Source of the DNA: Cladobotryum mycophilum
Lineage: Eukaryota; Ascomycota; Sordariomycetes; Hypocreales; Hypocreaceae
Direction: 5' to 3'
Assembly (NCBI GenBank): GCA_036429605.1
Contig: CM071591.1
Coordinates: 2,108,001-2,172,000 of the forward strand
DNA length: 64,000 nucleotides
Below, one piece after another: positions 1 to 12,754 of this stretch (position 1 is the first letter of the stretch; every line of letters starts with the position of its first letter). The position numbers and the translations under genes were made by a program. The notes beneath the pieces were generated by a model. The model was not told the origin of the DNA. It worked only from the letters and a program-made list of their open reading frames with translations, and made no database searches.

Positions 1-1206
1 GGATTAACTTCACACTGTATGGGCCATCTACCTCACATTTCCAGACACCCCCACCCCTCCCCCATCCTCTCTCACCCATGTCCTGGTCACTGACTGACCC
101 ATGATGCTTTATCCATCATCCATGCCTTCTGTAAAGGCTCCATCCATGCATGCATCTTGTCCTGAGTGGGTTGACTTGGGTGGATACTGAACAGGGTCCA
201 ACTCTCTCAATTGACGGGGGCGGACAGGTTTTTCCACTTTCTTTATTACACCTCGCCCTCCCCGTCACTCCCGTCACAGCCTTTCTCCCACTCTGCTCCC
301 TCGTACCTATGCTTCCCGTTGATTTTCTTCGGAGCGGACCAAGACGAGAGATCATTCAACATTGAGACATACCGAGCATCCGAATCAACGACTTTGGGTA
401 TTTTGTATTATTTGGGTTTTTGTTTTTATCTTTTTTTAAAACCCTCACGACCGACGACTCCAAAGGAACAACACACACATTACTTGGGTTGCATCAAGGA
501 AACAAAAAGGGACTGGAAGCAGGACTGACGGACCATCGAACTACTTCGTATTTCCACCCAATCGCAACTCACCACCCTTTTCGCCCGCCCTCTCCCGCTC
601 CCAAAATTTGTTGTTACCATCACTAGCGGCAATCGACGACCGGCTCGACTTTAGACCATACGCTGGTTTCAGAAACGAAAAGAGGTCCATGGACGACGCT
701 GTTTATTATACTACTTGACCCCGTCTCCCCCTTCGAACCGTCAACGTCACGCGAAGCAATCCATCCACCCCCTTGGAGGGTTGAGTGCTTGCTTGCTTAC
801 TCGATCACCACATACATCGGCATCGACATCGACCTTGAGGCTTCAATCGGTGCAGCGTTTTACTACTGCTGCATCGACCGTAACACGATTGCAACATATA
901 TTTCTTCGCTTTGCACATTGTATTATGCTTGCGAGGTAATCGAGCCTTGCATTTACGACTCCGAGTGCGTGCGTTTTCTTCCTTTACGCTTGGCATCTAA
1001 ACACGACTTGCTTTGCATTGTCTCTTTCGCTTGACACACTGGACGAATCATTTTATTTATTTATTTATTCTGACTGCTCGGCTTTCTATAGTCGGCACGA
1101 CAGTGTCATCTATCACCGACCACAACTTATCTGGCCTCTTCGATCCAACAACGCCGTTACGATTGCTCTCAAAGCGAAACTATCGCGGGAGACAAATTTC
1201 CGCGAA
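1..1206. other. Upstream region of the first gene
   Basis: No gene is supported here. The stretch is CT-rich with scattered ATG codons and short open frames that lack any recognisable protein. It ends at the start of the gene at 1207 and is probably its promoter and 5' leader. A (TTTA)n run lies near 1052-1069. Confidence 0.5.
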
Positions 1207-2379
1207 ATGGCCATGGACGCATTAAAGAATCTCACCAATAATATTCCTGATTGGCAACGGCGCCTTGAGGAACTGAGTGGTCAAATCAATAAGCGACAGG
1301 TCGAACTGGCTGCCCTTGCCGAGGCTAAGCCAAAGACCCGCTCTCTAAGGAACAAGGGTTCGACAGAATCACTCAAGCCCACCGATGATGGCCCCATGCA
1401 CATCTGTCTCGATGAAGAACCTACTCAGCAGCCAGTAGCTGTTTCACCTATCCAAAATGCTCTAGAAAAACAGCCTTCTCCTCCATCACCAATCAACCCT
1501 ACTGCTGCTCAGGGAACATCACCGCCTAGACGCATCTTGACACCCAGACTTGCCCATCACTCACAAGCTGCCAAAAAAAGGCAACGGACATCTTCTATTT
1601 CCTCTGGTGATGGACCTCGACCGGCTCAGCGCACCCGAAGTATGATCATCGTATACTATGACAGCTATGTTCAGGGATTCTTTGACGACATGGTTCGGTT
1701 CATCTCATCAAGTAGAAACTTGATGCGAAAAGCAAAGATGGCTGCCAAGGTCGCTCAGATTAAGCGTCTAGCTGAGATGGATCTGCCCGATGACGAGAAC
1801 ACCAGTGGAGATGATAGACCCATGCCCGAGACCTTACCGTCTCTGCGCCTCATGAGCAGTAGACGATATGGACCTGGCAGTATGCGCTTTGGTCCACCAG
1901 GTGCCCGTAACAGTACTCCTGATGTGTATGACGAGTTGGACAGGGCTCTTGAGTTTGTTCAGAGCACATGTGAGCATGGTGCTCATCAGTTCCTGAGAGA
2001 CGCCAACTGCAATGAAGAGATCAAGAAGATCAAGAAGCGCGTGGCCGAGGTCTTGGAAATGGCCATCAAAGAGGCTGAACGCGTCGAGCGTGAGGAGCCC
2101 GAGTTGGCGAAGGAATCTGGCGATCTTCACAAGCCAAGGACCAGGAGACCGATCACCATGAGCAGAAACTTGGTGGCCGGCCACAAAGACAACGGGAACC
2201 CCGCCAGCGATAACCCAATGAAGCTGGAGGTTGCTGATTCCATAAGGGGACCTCCTCTACTCCCCGATCACATTGAAGTCGACCCTCATGCCAAATCAGA
2301 TGAGAGCCTGGATGCGAATATCGTTTTGCAAAAGTTGCAATACCGGTCAACACGCCATATGCGGATAGCTGCCGAGTAA
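1207..2379 (+). CDS. Conserved hypothetical protein, 390 aa, helical
   Basis: Single-exon frame. I chose the ATG at 1207 (MAMDALKN) because the 63 codons upstream in frame read like translated leader, whereas the protein becomes structured from here. Residues 10-45 are predicted helical and could form a short coiled coil. Residues 75-145 are rich in Ser and Pro and include a basic patch (KKRQR, about 123-127) that could be a nuclear signal. Residues 146-190 (starting MIIVYYDSYVQ) and about 240-295 are helical and look like the conserved parts. No catalytic motif, signal peptide or membrane segment is visible. I do not recognise the family, so no function is proposed. It is followed by 1.3 kb without a gene before VPS15. 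Confidence 0.7.
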   Translation: MAMDALKNLTNNIPDWQRRLEELSGQINKRQVELAALAEAKPKTRSLRNKGSTESLKPTDDGPMHICLDEEPTQQPVAVSPIQNALEKQPSPPSPINPTAAQGTSPPRRILTPRLAHHSQAAKKRQRTSSISSGDGPRPAQRTRSMIIVYYDSYVQGFFDDMVRFISSSRNLMRKAKMAAKVAQIKRLAEMDLPDDENTSGDDRPMPETLPSLRLMSSRRYGPGSMRFGPPGARNSTPDVYDELDRALEFVQSTCEHGAHQFLRDANCNEEIKKIKKRVAEVLEMAIKEAERVEREEPELAKESGDLHKPRTRRPITMSRNLVAGHKDNGNPASDNPMKLEVADSIRGPPLLPDHIEVDPHAKSDESLDANIVLQKLQYRSTRHMRIAAE

Positions 2380-3681
2380 AGGAATGTCTTTTAGCGTATC
2401 AAGTTTTATACACCACTCGCGTTGCCACAAAATTGACACTTATATATCTTGGCACAATCTTCAAGCGTTTGACACCAAGGGGGCGCTGGCATTGGGAGAT
2501 AAGCGAGAATCCTCTTTCCAATGATGGAACGAACACTTCTTGATGATATTGTTACTGTATTGGAGTTTGGGGGAAATTGAGCATCTTGCAACGGGTACAA
2601 GCAACAGGCATTACGGAACCGCACATGGCCTGCCTATACTGGCACATCGGCGTTTCTTGTTTATATCATTCGTTCCATGTTTTTTTTTCCTTGTTACATC
2701 ATTTCATTTTTTTCCTGCCCCATGGGCTTGGACATATTGGTCTCAGCGATACACTGGGAAGGGAATCTGGGTTGGAGGATCATTATTCTTGTTGGTATAT
2801 GAGCTTGATCGAACAGAGCAATGCTGGAATCTAGCCTGTTCACTCTCTCATGACATCTTGGCATCCTTTTCTATGTATTTGTCGGCGTGATTGGCGACAC
2901 ATGCACGTGTTCCCCGAGAGCGAGGCACTTGTTTGATTTTCAGGAACATGAAGCTTGTATTGTATTGTACAAAGCTGGTTGTGTATACCTGTTGAAATGC
3001 TGGGTATGATGGCTGGCGGAATTTTGGGATATGCAGAATTATCCAGGTTGTTTAATCAACAAATAGTACTATTAATGGACACTTGACACATTATACAAAT
3101 AGACATGATGCTTGCATATAGAAAGGATGATTAGTATCTGACTCATGAATTTGCTTTATTGTTGGCGTGATTAGTTCGTGATGTTGTTTAAGTTTCAACG
3201 TGTGACTCTCTTTGAGATGAGGTGTGAGTGTGTGCCTATTCATGGATGTTTACAGTGGTTTATAGTGGTGAAGCTGCTGCCGGGTTTGGTGGTTGTAGCG
3301 GGCACTGAATGGCCCAAGTTCTGCCCACCTGCCCACCCCACCTTTGTCATGGCGGGTACCTTTTTAGCGTTCAAGTCTTGGGAGCTTGTCGACCTGCGGG
3401 TGACGTGCTTCCATCAGAGCAGTGAGCCAGGTAAAGGCTGTGACCTCCAACTTTCTTCTACAGTGTGTACTTTCAACGTTACCTACCTACACCAGCACTC
3501 GCACATACAACGTACAAAACAAACAAACAAACAAACAAACACAAACCCGCTGCTCGACTTCGATCCAGGCGTCTAGCTCTTGCTTGGCAGTCCAAGATGA
3601 CGACTGATTCTCCGCGTGTCGAACGATAAGCCTTCCGCCAAGTTCCTCTCTGGATCCAAAACCAATTCCGCTCGTTCAGCC
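2380..3681. other. Intergenic region before VPS15
   Basis: No conserved reading frame. It holds the 3' side of the preceding gene and the promoter and leader of VPS15. A (CAAA)n-type repeat lies at about 3517-3545, close to the start codon. Confidence 0.5.
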
Positions 3682-6600
3682 ATGGGTCAAGGCTTCTCGC
3701 TCGCTACGCCGTCGGCCGGCTCTGCTGGCATAGATATTGCGCAACTTCAGGATATACAGTATGAGAGAGGGATAGGGAATGCGCGGTTCATGAAGAGCAT
3801 CCGGGGCCGCCATGAGAACGGTGTGGTCCTCGTCAAGGTGCTTGTCAAGCCATTCACCGAGGTCAAGCTCGAGAAGTACAAGAAGCAGATTATTGGTGAG
3901 TCCCCCTTCCCCTCATGTTTGCTTATTTTCCCTTGACTTGTGCTGACATGTGCCGCTTGTGGTGGTGGTGGTGCGTAGAGCAGCGCAAGGCCTTGGCTGG
4001 TGTCCCCAATGCGTTGGGTTTCCAGCGCATCATCGAGACGGAGACGAACGGTTACCTCGTGCGGCAGTTCCTTTACAGCTCATTGTACGACCGACTGAGC
4101 ACCCGGCCGTTCCTCGAGGATATAGAGAAGAAGTGGCTGGCGTTCCAGCTGCTCTGCGCATTGCGGGATTGTCATGCGCGGGACATTTACCATGGCGACC
4201 TCAAGGCCCAGAACGTCCTCGTTACATCTTGGAACTGGCTGTACCTGACCGATTTCTCGTCGGCGTTCAAGCCCGTTATGCTTCCGGACGATAACCCGGG
4301 CGACTTTTCGTACTTTTTTGACACGTCCGGCCGGCGTACATGCTATATCGCTCCCGAACGCTTCTACTCTGCCACCGAACCCCCGCCGCAAAAGCCCAAG
4401 ATGACCTGGGCCATGGATATCTTCAGCGCGGGCTGTGTGATTGCTCAAATGTTTCTCGAATCTGAAATCTTCAGTTTAGCTCAGCTCTACAAGTACCGTC
4501 GTGGTGAATACGACCCAGTCATTACCCATCTGAGCATCATTTCCGACAAGGACGTCCGGGATATGATTGCGCACATGATCCAGCTAGATCCGGAGAAGCG
4601 TTATTCTGCAGACCAGTATCTCGATTTCTGGAAGGACAAGGTCTTTCCTAGCTACTTTTATAATTTCTTGCACCAGTATATGGAATTAATAACGGACCCG
4701 TCGTCCGGAAACAGCCCCATGTCGGGTGCGCAGAAGAACATGGGAGAGTCTGATGATCGGATCGATCGTATTTACTATGATTTTGACAAAATATCTTACT
4801 TTTTGGGGTACCGGGCCGAAGAGAGGACCTCGGATCTGATACAACCCACGTCGATGCTTGGGCTGAATCACTTCCCTGTTCGGCTCAGTATTCCGAACCA
4901 TGAACATTCGGTTTCTGCTGATATGGAGCCTCCAGAGGATGATGGCACCTTGATATTCGTGACGCTGGTTGTCTCCTCCATAAGAACTACGGCTCGAGCG
5001 TCATCGAGAGTCAGGGCGTGCGATGTGCTACTGGCCTTTGCCGAACGACTTACGGATGAGGCCAAGTTGGATAGGGTGCTGCCATATCTGACGACGCTGT
5101 TGCGGAAAGATGAGACGGATATAGTTATAGTAGCGGTCATCAGGACAATCACGCAGCTGCTCCGCCTTGTCCGGACGACAACACCGATCAACTCACACGT
5201 CCTGGTTGAATATGTTCTGCCCAGAATGGAGATTGCTCTGGCGTCAAAGTCATGGGCGCCAGATCCTCTGGTCAGGGCTACATATGCTTCATGTATCGGG
5301 AGCCTGGCTTCTACAGCACACCGCTTCTTGGAGATGGCGTCTAGTCTTAGAGCAGATGGATCCATGCCAATTACCGACCCGGAAGTTGAGCCCGGAACTG
5401 ATGCTGCCGCAAACTTTGAGAGCATCTTTGACAATGCTGGCAGGCAACTCTTTGAGGTGTTGGAAAGCCACACCAAGCAACTAGTTGAGGACCCGGATGT
5501 TCACGTTCGACGAGCATTCTTGGCTTCGGTGCCGGAGCTATGCATGTTCTTTCAGGAACACTCAAATGACATCTTGCTTACACATCTAAACACCTATCTC
5601 AATGACCGGGATTGGACTCTCAAGTGCGCCTTCTTTGATACGATTGTGGGCATTGCGACTTTTATTGGAAGTACGAGCCTAGAAGAGTTTATGCTGCCGT
5701 TGATGGTCCAGGCTTTGACGGATACAGAAGAGTGGGTGGTACGGTCTGCGTTACACTCGCTTGCTCAACTTGCGGGCCTCGGGCTGCTTTCCAGAACAAA
5801 GCTTTGGGATCTTGTTGATCTGATTGGAAGGTTTACCATGCACCCTAACATTTGGATACGAGAGTCGGCAACAGAGTTCCTCGCATCTGCTGCGACCTTT
5901 TTAGCAGTGGCCGACATCAAATGCATTGTCATGCCGCTTGTAAAGCCGTATCTGACAATCGAGACCCTTTCTGATTTCTCCGAGCTTGTACTACTGGACT
6001 CATTGAAGAAGCCGCTGCCGCGATCTGTCTTTGACCAAGCTGTGACGTGGGCCTTGAAATCCGATCGGGGTGTCTTCTGGAAATCTTTGATGGACAGAAA
6101 GCCATCGAGCCATAAGTCGTCACTGAACCTTACTATCCGGTCGTCCAAGGATTTAATGTCTGCTTCAATGAGTAAGATCAGTCGCAATGACGAGGACGAG
6201 CAGTGGCTTGAAAAGCTGAGAAATCTCGGGTTAAAACATGATGATGAGATTAAGTTGTTGGCTCTACGGGAATTCATCTGGCGGCTTAGCAAGATTAAGA
6301 ATCGGGAATCCTCCAGCGAGGCGGTTATGACCACGGGATTGGTCAAATTAAAGGAACTTGGGGTCACTCCACAGACGGTGTTCTTTAATGACGCGCCGTT
6401 GCGGGATCCCTCCATTGTACCTGATCTTGAACCCCCAGCAGGCCCGTACACAATTGCGGATGCCCTACTAGACGCATCGATGACCATTGATGACCCCCTT
6501 GGCAAGAGGAGGCGTGCTGCTATCAATACACATAAAGCCCGCGTGCATAGCGTAGATGCTAGAACTTCAGCAAGCTCGGGACGCTTAATATCTCCCATAG

Positions 6601-8354
6601 GGATCGGACGAGCCAGCTCGACTGATTCTAGAAGAATTCGAGGCAGTGGAGACGACGATTCATCTGTAGCTGGACCGTCCTCTTGGCGCAGGCATATTCG
6701 GCACCAATCGAGCGCTCTGAGCCTCATTGACCGCAGAGAGGGACATAAATCGGTAGCGGAAACCGGAACGAGCGACGCCAATGCCTTTGGCGAGGTTGAA
6801 GGACCGTTTGCCCAGGCGGTTCCGGTGCAAATGACCCACGAGCAAAAGGCAGATGATGAGCCTAATGCCCCTAGACAAGTGAAACACAGTTATGAGGGAT
6901 CTGACCCTCATATTCAGCGGATGCTGGATAACATGTATGTGGATAATTTCCCCCGCGATGTCTTGGAGTTTGGGCCTATGGTGCAGCCAATCTCGCGTGA
7001 CAAGAGCAGGTCGATTAGCTCCCAGCCCGGAGGAGATCCGCCTTGGAAGCCGGATGGACAACTCGTGGCGACTTTTGCGGAGCATAAGGGCCCCATCAAC
7101 AGAGTTGCTGTATCGCCAGACCATGTCTTCTTCATCACCGGCGGTAACGACGGCGCTGTGAGGGTTTGGGATACAGCGCGACTGGAGCGAAATATTACGC
7201 ATCGATCTCGGCAGACTCACAGGCATGCCGAAGGGGCCCGCGTCCTTTCTCTTTGCTTCATTGAGAACTCTCACTGCTTCGTCAGCTGTGCCAGCGATGG
7301 GAGCGTTCACGTGGTAAAAGTGGATACGATTTCTGCGAGCGGCGTCATTAGATATGGCAAGCTTCGCGTGCTACGGGAGTATCAACTGCCTCAGGACGAG
7401 TACGCCATATGGTGTGAGCATTTTAGGCAAGAGTCGAATTCCGTGCTTATACTTGCTACCAATCAGTCTAGAATTCTTGGCATCGATCTAAGGACCATGA
7501 CTCTGCTCTATGTCCTTGAGAACCCCGTCCATCATGGCACATTGACCTGCTTCTGCGTTGATAGGAAGCGGAACTGGCTTTGTGTCGGAACCTCTCACGG
7601 CGTTATTGACTTGTGGGATCTTCGATTCAAGATGAGACTCAAGGGATGGGGGGTGCCGGGTAAAGGGTCAATCTATCGTATTTGCATACATCCAACCAAG
7701 GGCCGAGGTAAATGGATCTGTGTTTCCGGAGGAACAGGACAGGGAGAAGTTACCGTATGGGACCTGGAAAAGACAACTTGCAGAGAGATTTACCGCACTG
7801 GAGGCAATAAAGATGGCTCCAAGGGGTATAGTGCATGGGAAGTTGACGAAGACAAGCCAGAAGGCATGCTCGGACGCTTTGCTACCAATCTCGAAACCAG
7901 CGATATGACAAACGCGGACCGTGGCGTACGGGCTATGGTCGTGGGCACAGGAACAGTGGAGGATTCGCGAGATGTGCGTCATGCATTCATTGTGACGGGA
8001 GGGTCAGACAAGAGGCTTCGGTTCTGGGACATTTCCCGCATCGAGAACTCTTGCATATATAGCGGCCTTCAACCTGATGAGCAGCTGCCGATGTATACGA
8101 GCACTCACCCAACATCATCTACGACTCTCAACACAGAGAGGTTTGCAAGGAACCCTACATCAGCCTCCGGCTCAGGAGGCGGAACAGGACAAGCAAAGGC
8201 GTCAAGGCCGCCTAGGTCTACGGTGATTTCCCTGCAGCAACAGCAGCTGCTCCAATCACACCTGGATAGCATCCAGGATGTGGTTTTGCTAGAGTACCCC
8301 TATTCAATGAGTGTGTCGGTAGATCGGTCTGGCGTGGTGTTTGTGTTTCAATAG
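3682..8354 (+). CDS. vps15: VPS15 regulatory protein kinase of the PI3-kinase (Vps34) complex
   Basis: Two exons, 3682-3895 and 3979-8354, give 1529 aa; the 83-nt intron has a CTGAC branch site. Translation begins MGQGFS, and Gly2 fits the N-myristoylation known for Vps15. The kinase domain covers about residues 25-300, with catalytic loop HGDLKAQN (about 143-150) and a DFS instead of DFG triad near 163, which is typical of this degenerate kinase. HEAT-like helical repeats fill the middle, then a low-complexity linker, then a C-terminal WD40 domain from about residue 1080 (GGNDGAVRVWD, GGSDKRLRFWD). Vps15 anchors and activates Vps34 in endosomal sorting and autophagy. An in-frame ATG 22 codons upstream would hide the myristoylation glycine, so I prefer 3682. 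Confidence 0.95.
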
Positions 8355-8947
8355 AATTGGCTCACTATTGGGGAATGTGCTGGGTTGGGAATGATACTTG
8401 GGCGGCGAGGGCTGCGTTCCATGACGATGTAGGGGGAGGGGTGTTTAGGGCTGGAGTAGACGTAAAGGAATATGGAGTTGAGGATGTATTTAGCGTATTT
8501 TGGGTTTATATATATTTGAATAGTGTTATGAGGCATGGTGGTATTTATTTATGCCATGTGATATGATTTATATTCTATGCTGTCTTTAACCTGTGACATT
8601 CTATGAGTTGGGCTTCTTTGATGGTCGCCTTGATATTGAATTCATGTGTGGCGCAAAGGTGGAGTGTGGCTTGTGACCTGCTTTCAAGCGTCTGAAATTT
8701 CCCTGGCGCCTCGTTTGATCTTTCAGCCTTGCCGGCCCGCATCGAACTCCAAACCACCACTTAGACGACAGCTCCATCCTTGTCGACCAAACATTCCCCC
8801 GCGGAATCAATTGACGACGAATTCAAGGAACATACCACTCTAAACGAGGCCATTCATCGCAACTCTCGACGACAAACCCCTCTTGCCACAAAACAACATT
8901 TCGAGTCGCAGCCCAACGAGGTAAACCTTGCCTCGTCTCTGCCCGCC
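8355..8947. other. Intergenic region between VPS15 and U2A'
   Basis: About 590 nt without a supported gene. It holds the VPS15 3' end and the promoter of the next gene. Confidence 0.5.
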
Positions 8948-10175
8948 ATGAGGCTCACGGCCGAGCTCATCAGGGATTCCCTGTCCTACCTTAACCCTCT
9001 CAAGGAGAGAGAGCTTGATCTCCGAGGTGCGTTTTTGGAAAAGAGCAGATGCTACACTACTTGATCTTCTTCTTCTTCTTTTCTTCCCCGCGTCAAGAGA
9101 AAGAAGGAAAAAGAAAAAGAAGACAAAGGAAGAGAGCTCAGAGTTGATACAAATTTTGTCTTTTGGGGCATGAATAGGACACAGAATCCCAGCTATTGAG
9201 AATTTGGGTGTTGCAGGCGTGAGTTTACTTTTCCCCTTCTATTGTCTATCCTTTCCGTTAGGGAGCTTTGATTACCTGGTGATGGTTTGCCAGAGGGGAG
9301 GGGAGGGGGAGGGGGATGAAGCTGTTTCTTGGGAGCTTTTGCCCTTTGGGCTTGAATTCGCTGCTAACTCTTGTGTTAAAATGACAGCCCCACGATGCCA
9401 TCGACTTCACCGACAATGATATCCAGATCCTGGGCAACTTCCCCTCTCGCCGCGTATAACCACCCTCCTTCTGGCGCGCAACCGCGTCGCGAGCATCCAG
9501 CCCACACTTTCCCACTCGGTGCCCAACCTCCAGAACCTGAACCTCGCGTCCAACGGGCTGGCGGAGCTGGCGGACGTGGATATTCTGGCCACATTCCCGC
9601 GGTTGACGCACCTGGTGCTGACGGAGAATCCTATTACGAAGAAGGAGGTGAGCTTTTTTTCTTTCTTTCTTTTCCCTGGTCTCTGAAGGCTTGAGATGGT
9701 TTGGTTTGGGCAACGCTAATAGATGTTTTTTTTGGGGGATAGCATTATCGTTATTGGGTTATTTGGAGGTGTCCCAGTGTGCGGTTCCTAGACTATGAAA
9801 AGGTTAGGGAGGCAGAGAGAGACAAGGGCCGAGAGTTATTCGGCTCAGCAGAAGAGCCTACTGCTCTGGCAACACAGGCATGTCCTTTTTTTTTTTTCAT
9901 TGTTCACCTTCAACGACAACTCCCTGCTAACAGGATTCACATAGATCATCGGCAAAAAGTCCAAGACATTCGACGTCTCGTCCAACGGCTCTTCGTCCAT
10001 GACATCCAAGCTGTCCAGAATAAAGCTCACAGACGACGAGAAGACACGTCTGCAGGACAAGATCAAGAATGCCACCAGTTTGCAGGAGATTATCGCCCTG
10101 GAAAAGGAGCTCAACGAGGGGCGTCTGCCGTCGGGCGTCATGTACACGGAGGGCACGGAGACCATGGAGGAGTAG
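8948..10175 (+). CDS. lea1: U2 snRNP protein A' (LEA1-like), one apparent frameshift
   Basis: Five exons: 8948-9026, 9178-9218, 9388-9647, 9743-9877 and 9945-10175, about 248 aa. The N-terminus MRLTAELI and the leucine-rich repeats are characteristic of U2A', which binds U2 snRNA stem-loop IV together with U2B'' in the spliceosome. Exon 3 reads correctly to GNFP and then must move to another frame to give LSPRITTLLLARNRV. One C is missing from the CCCC run at 9441-9444, and adding one base restores the whole repeat. The fourth intron (9878-9944) appears to use a GC donor (CAG|GCATGT) with a CTAAC branch site; no GT donor keeps the frame. The C-terminal tail (KLTDDEKTRLQDKI onwards) matches the family. 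The break is probably a sequencing artefact, since this protein is broadly conserved. Confidence 0.88.
9441..9444 (+). other. Frameshift at C4 run in U2A'
   Basis: The codons before and after this run are both clearly U2A' but in different frames. One additional C would reconcile them. Confidence 0.8.
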
Positions 10176-10576
10176 TAGAAGAAGAAGAAGAAAGAAGGCG
10201 TATGTTATTATGTTTTTTTTTTTGGTAAAACCTTTTATAAACATGACCTTGCTGGCTACGTAAAGACCTTGTATTTACAGCTTTTGGGGGAGGGGATGTG
10301 GAAGAAGGTTTCTTTTTTGAAAGAGTTGAGGTTTTTTTTTAAGGGAAAGAAAAAATATGTAATAGGGGGAGTGTTGATTTGATGTATTCAGCTTCCCTTC
10401 CGACCCCTACTGGTTAAACGAACAAAAAAGACCATAGCCAAAATACCAAGCTTTCATGACATCTACCGCACATTGAGACTCGGAAGGTTTTCTCTCTTCT
10501 TCTTTCATCTGCGAGACCGTAGATAATTTCCGTATAGTCGTCGCCACTTCCTTGCCGCACATTGCGCAATCCGCTT
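10176..10576. other. Convergent 3' intergenic region
   Basis: About 400 nt between the stops of U2A' (plus) and the histone-fold gene (minus). It holds T-rich tracts suitable for polyadenylation and no gene. Confidence 0.45.
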
Positions 10577-11480
10577 CTAACCCGTCATGTCAACGTCCGC
10601 CCCATCCTTCTTGGGCTCCTCGGCCTCTCTCATTTCCAGCTCTAGCTGGGCATTTGGGTCTTCGTCTTGCTGCTGCTGCTGCTTCTGTTTCTGCTTGTCT
10701 TCCCTGACGGATAGAGTGAATGGATTGGTGCCGTTGCCGTTACTTTCTCCGTGGCCGTTGGCGAGGATTTGGCTCTGGGAGGTGGCGACGGCGGTGATGG
10801 ACTCCTCGGCAATGGCCTCGCCGCGGAGACGGGCTTGAGCGGCGAAGGCGACGGCTTTGGCCTTTTTGAAGGGGACGGTTTTGGGGGCTACGTCTTCTAG
10901 GAATTCGAGGTGGTCTTGGTGTGAGATGGCGTTGGCTTGATGAGGGTTAGTTGGTTGTGATCAGGGGGTTTGGTGAGAAGAGGAGGATAAGGAAGGGGGG
11001 AGAAAATGAGAGGGAGGGGCAAGAATGAAGGGCGGGGGGAAGAGAAAGGGGAGCTTGTTTTACCAATATCCTTATATTGGATGTTGCGCCTGGGCTTTCG
11101 TTCCAGCTTGGCTTGCGTGTAAGCTTCATCAGCGAGGTGCTGGATGAACATTTCCTTGGATACGGGTTAGATGCTAGTGCCATGATACAGAGGGGGGGGG
11201 GGGGCATGAGAAAACTAACTGCTGCAAGAGTGATGACAAAAGCAGCATTATTGGAGCACATGTGGACATCCGTATCCTGGCTGATGATCTTCTTCACTCT
11301 TGATACTAAGATGAGGAAACGTCAGTAATGAGAAAATAATATAATAAAATCATAATAATAATAATAATAATAAGAAGAAGAAGGGGTAGGACAGGTTGAG
11401 TGAGGGGGGCACTTACATGGCAGCAGGTTTTGCCCTGTTGGCTCCTTTCGAGGAGGGATGGCGTTTGTGTTGTAAGGCAT
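10577..11480 (-). CDS. dpb3: Histone-fold protein, DPB3/CHRAC1-like (DNA polymerase epsilon subunit C)
   Basis: Four exons read on the minus strand: 11480-11417, 11305-11220, 11154-11064 and 10935-10577, giving 199 aa. The histone fold begins at LPLSRVKKIISQD and continues through NAAFVITLAAEMFIQHLA and a KDIANAI helix. This resembles the NF-YC-type fold of Dpb3 and human CHRAC1. Such proteins pair with a Dpb4-like partner, either in DNA polymerase epsilon or in ISWI-type remodelling complexes. The C-terminal half is low complexity, with a Gln-rich stretch (KQKQQQQQ) and an acidic end, as is common in this family. A G13 run lies in the second intron (11192-11204). An assignment to another NF-YC-like protein such as NC2 alpha is less likely from the LPLSR start of the fold. 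Confidence 0.82.
11192..11204. repeat. Poly-G run (G13) in intron 2 of the histone-fold gene
   Basis: Thirteen consecutive G on the plus strand, inside the intron 11155-11219. Its length in the assembly may be inaccurate. Confidence 0.9.
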
Positions 11481-12754
11481 GATGATGAATGATGAATAGG
11501 TATGTATTCTCGCCGCGTGTAAGTGATGCGATCAATTCAAATGGAAGTGAATATTTATAAGCTGAAATGGTCTTTGTTAGTATGGGCTCATTTCTTGGGT
11601 GAGTAAGTGTGAGTGTGAGGGTGAAAGAATGAGTGTATCATGGGGGGCAAGTGTGAAGGAATTGGTGTGAGGTGAACCTTGCACGCGGAAGGGAAGCCGG
11701 CAGTTTCCGTTCAGGAGGAGGGACGAGAGAAGGATGAGAGTTAGAGGGAGGCTATATACTCACTGAGAGCCACTACTACTACTACTTTGCCTTGGATGTA
11801 TTACTTGTATAAGCAGTGAGGAGAGAATAAGTAGATGTGCTCCGTATGGAGTAGCAGTTGGAGAGTGCTTTTCTGGTAAAAGTGTCAGAGCCAAGGGTTT
11901 TTAGAGGGCTGTCGATAAGGAGGCGCTTACATGGAAGAGGGCTCCGAGAAGGCTGTACCTACGATGTATGTTTGTAATATGGTTCTGTTCCCTCTTGGCA
12001 GTTAAAAACCCCAGCCTACCTACTCAAATAAAGGGCTGCAAGCTATAAAGAGAGACTGGCCAGATCAGGAGTTTTGGTGATGCTGACTCGTGGTGGATGA
12101 ATCTACTTATGTCCTCCCAAGAGAGTTAAAGGACGCGAAGCATGACGCGACGGTGCTTTAAGTGGTTGTACGTACAAGCAAGTGTAGCGCAGAAGCTGTC
12201 AGGGGGAGGGGACAGTGACAGACAACCTCCACTGCGTCTTACTGCTACAGGTAGTAGATCCAATTCCTAGATGCTTGTGATGTTCATCATATCAGGTAGA
12301 TAGGTATCTGGTGAGTCTTATACAAATAGGTATTAATAAAATAGTAATGGTCATAATTCTCTGTAAATACATTCGAAATTATCATAGATACACTTTCTAT
12401 ATTCAAGTATTCCTTTCTGTTGTAGTCCAACATTCACATGGCTCCAATGTTCCCACAGTGGATGGCCAGGGCTTGCTGCACTGCACGTCCACAGCAGCAC
12501 AGGTGGTGATACAGCGTCTCTATAGGCGGCTTAGTGGCTTATCAACCTAGTATCTATGTATCATGCTGCGCTAGCAATGTCGAGACATCCATATTGCGAT
12601 AAGGCAGCTTCCATGATTCAAGCATGCATCGAATTCCCAAGACTACAACATCATTCGACTGCATGTTACTAACAATCCAGGAAACAATCCACTCAAGATA
12701 CCTCTGGCGTACTACAGGGTTGGTCTACGACAGCATGGTGAATCGACCGGAATC
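11481..12754. other. Divergent promoter region, histone-fold gene and CLC channel
   Basis: About 1.27 kb between two divergent starts. It contains (AC)TACTACTACT near 11773 and scattered AT-rich stretches. No protein in any frame looks real. Confidence 0.45.

Noticed and set aside
5765..6781. 338-codon frame antisense to VPS15
   Set aside because: It lies fully inside the VPS15 coding exon and reads as low-complexity Ser/Arg sequence. A shadow.
12311..12550. 79-codon frame upstream of the CLC gene
   Set aside because: No motif or homology is apparent, and it sits inside a promoter region of random composition.
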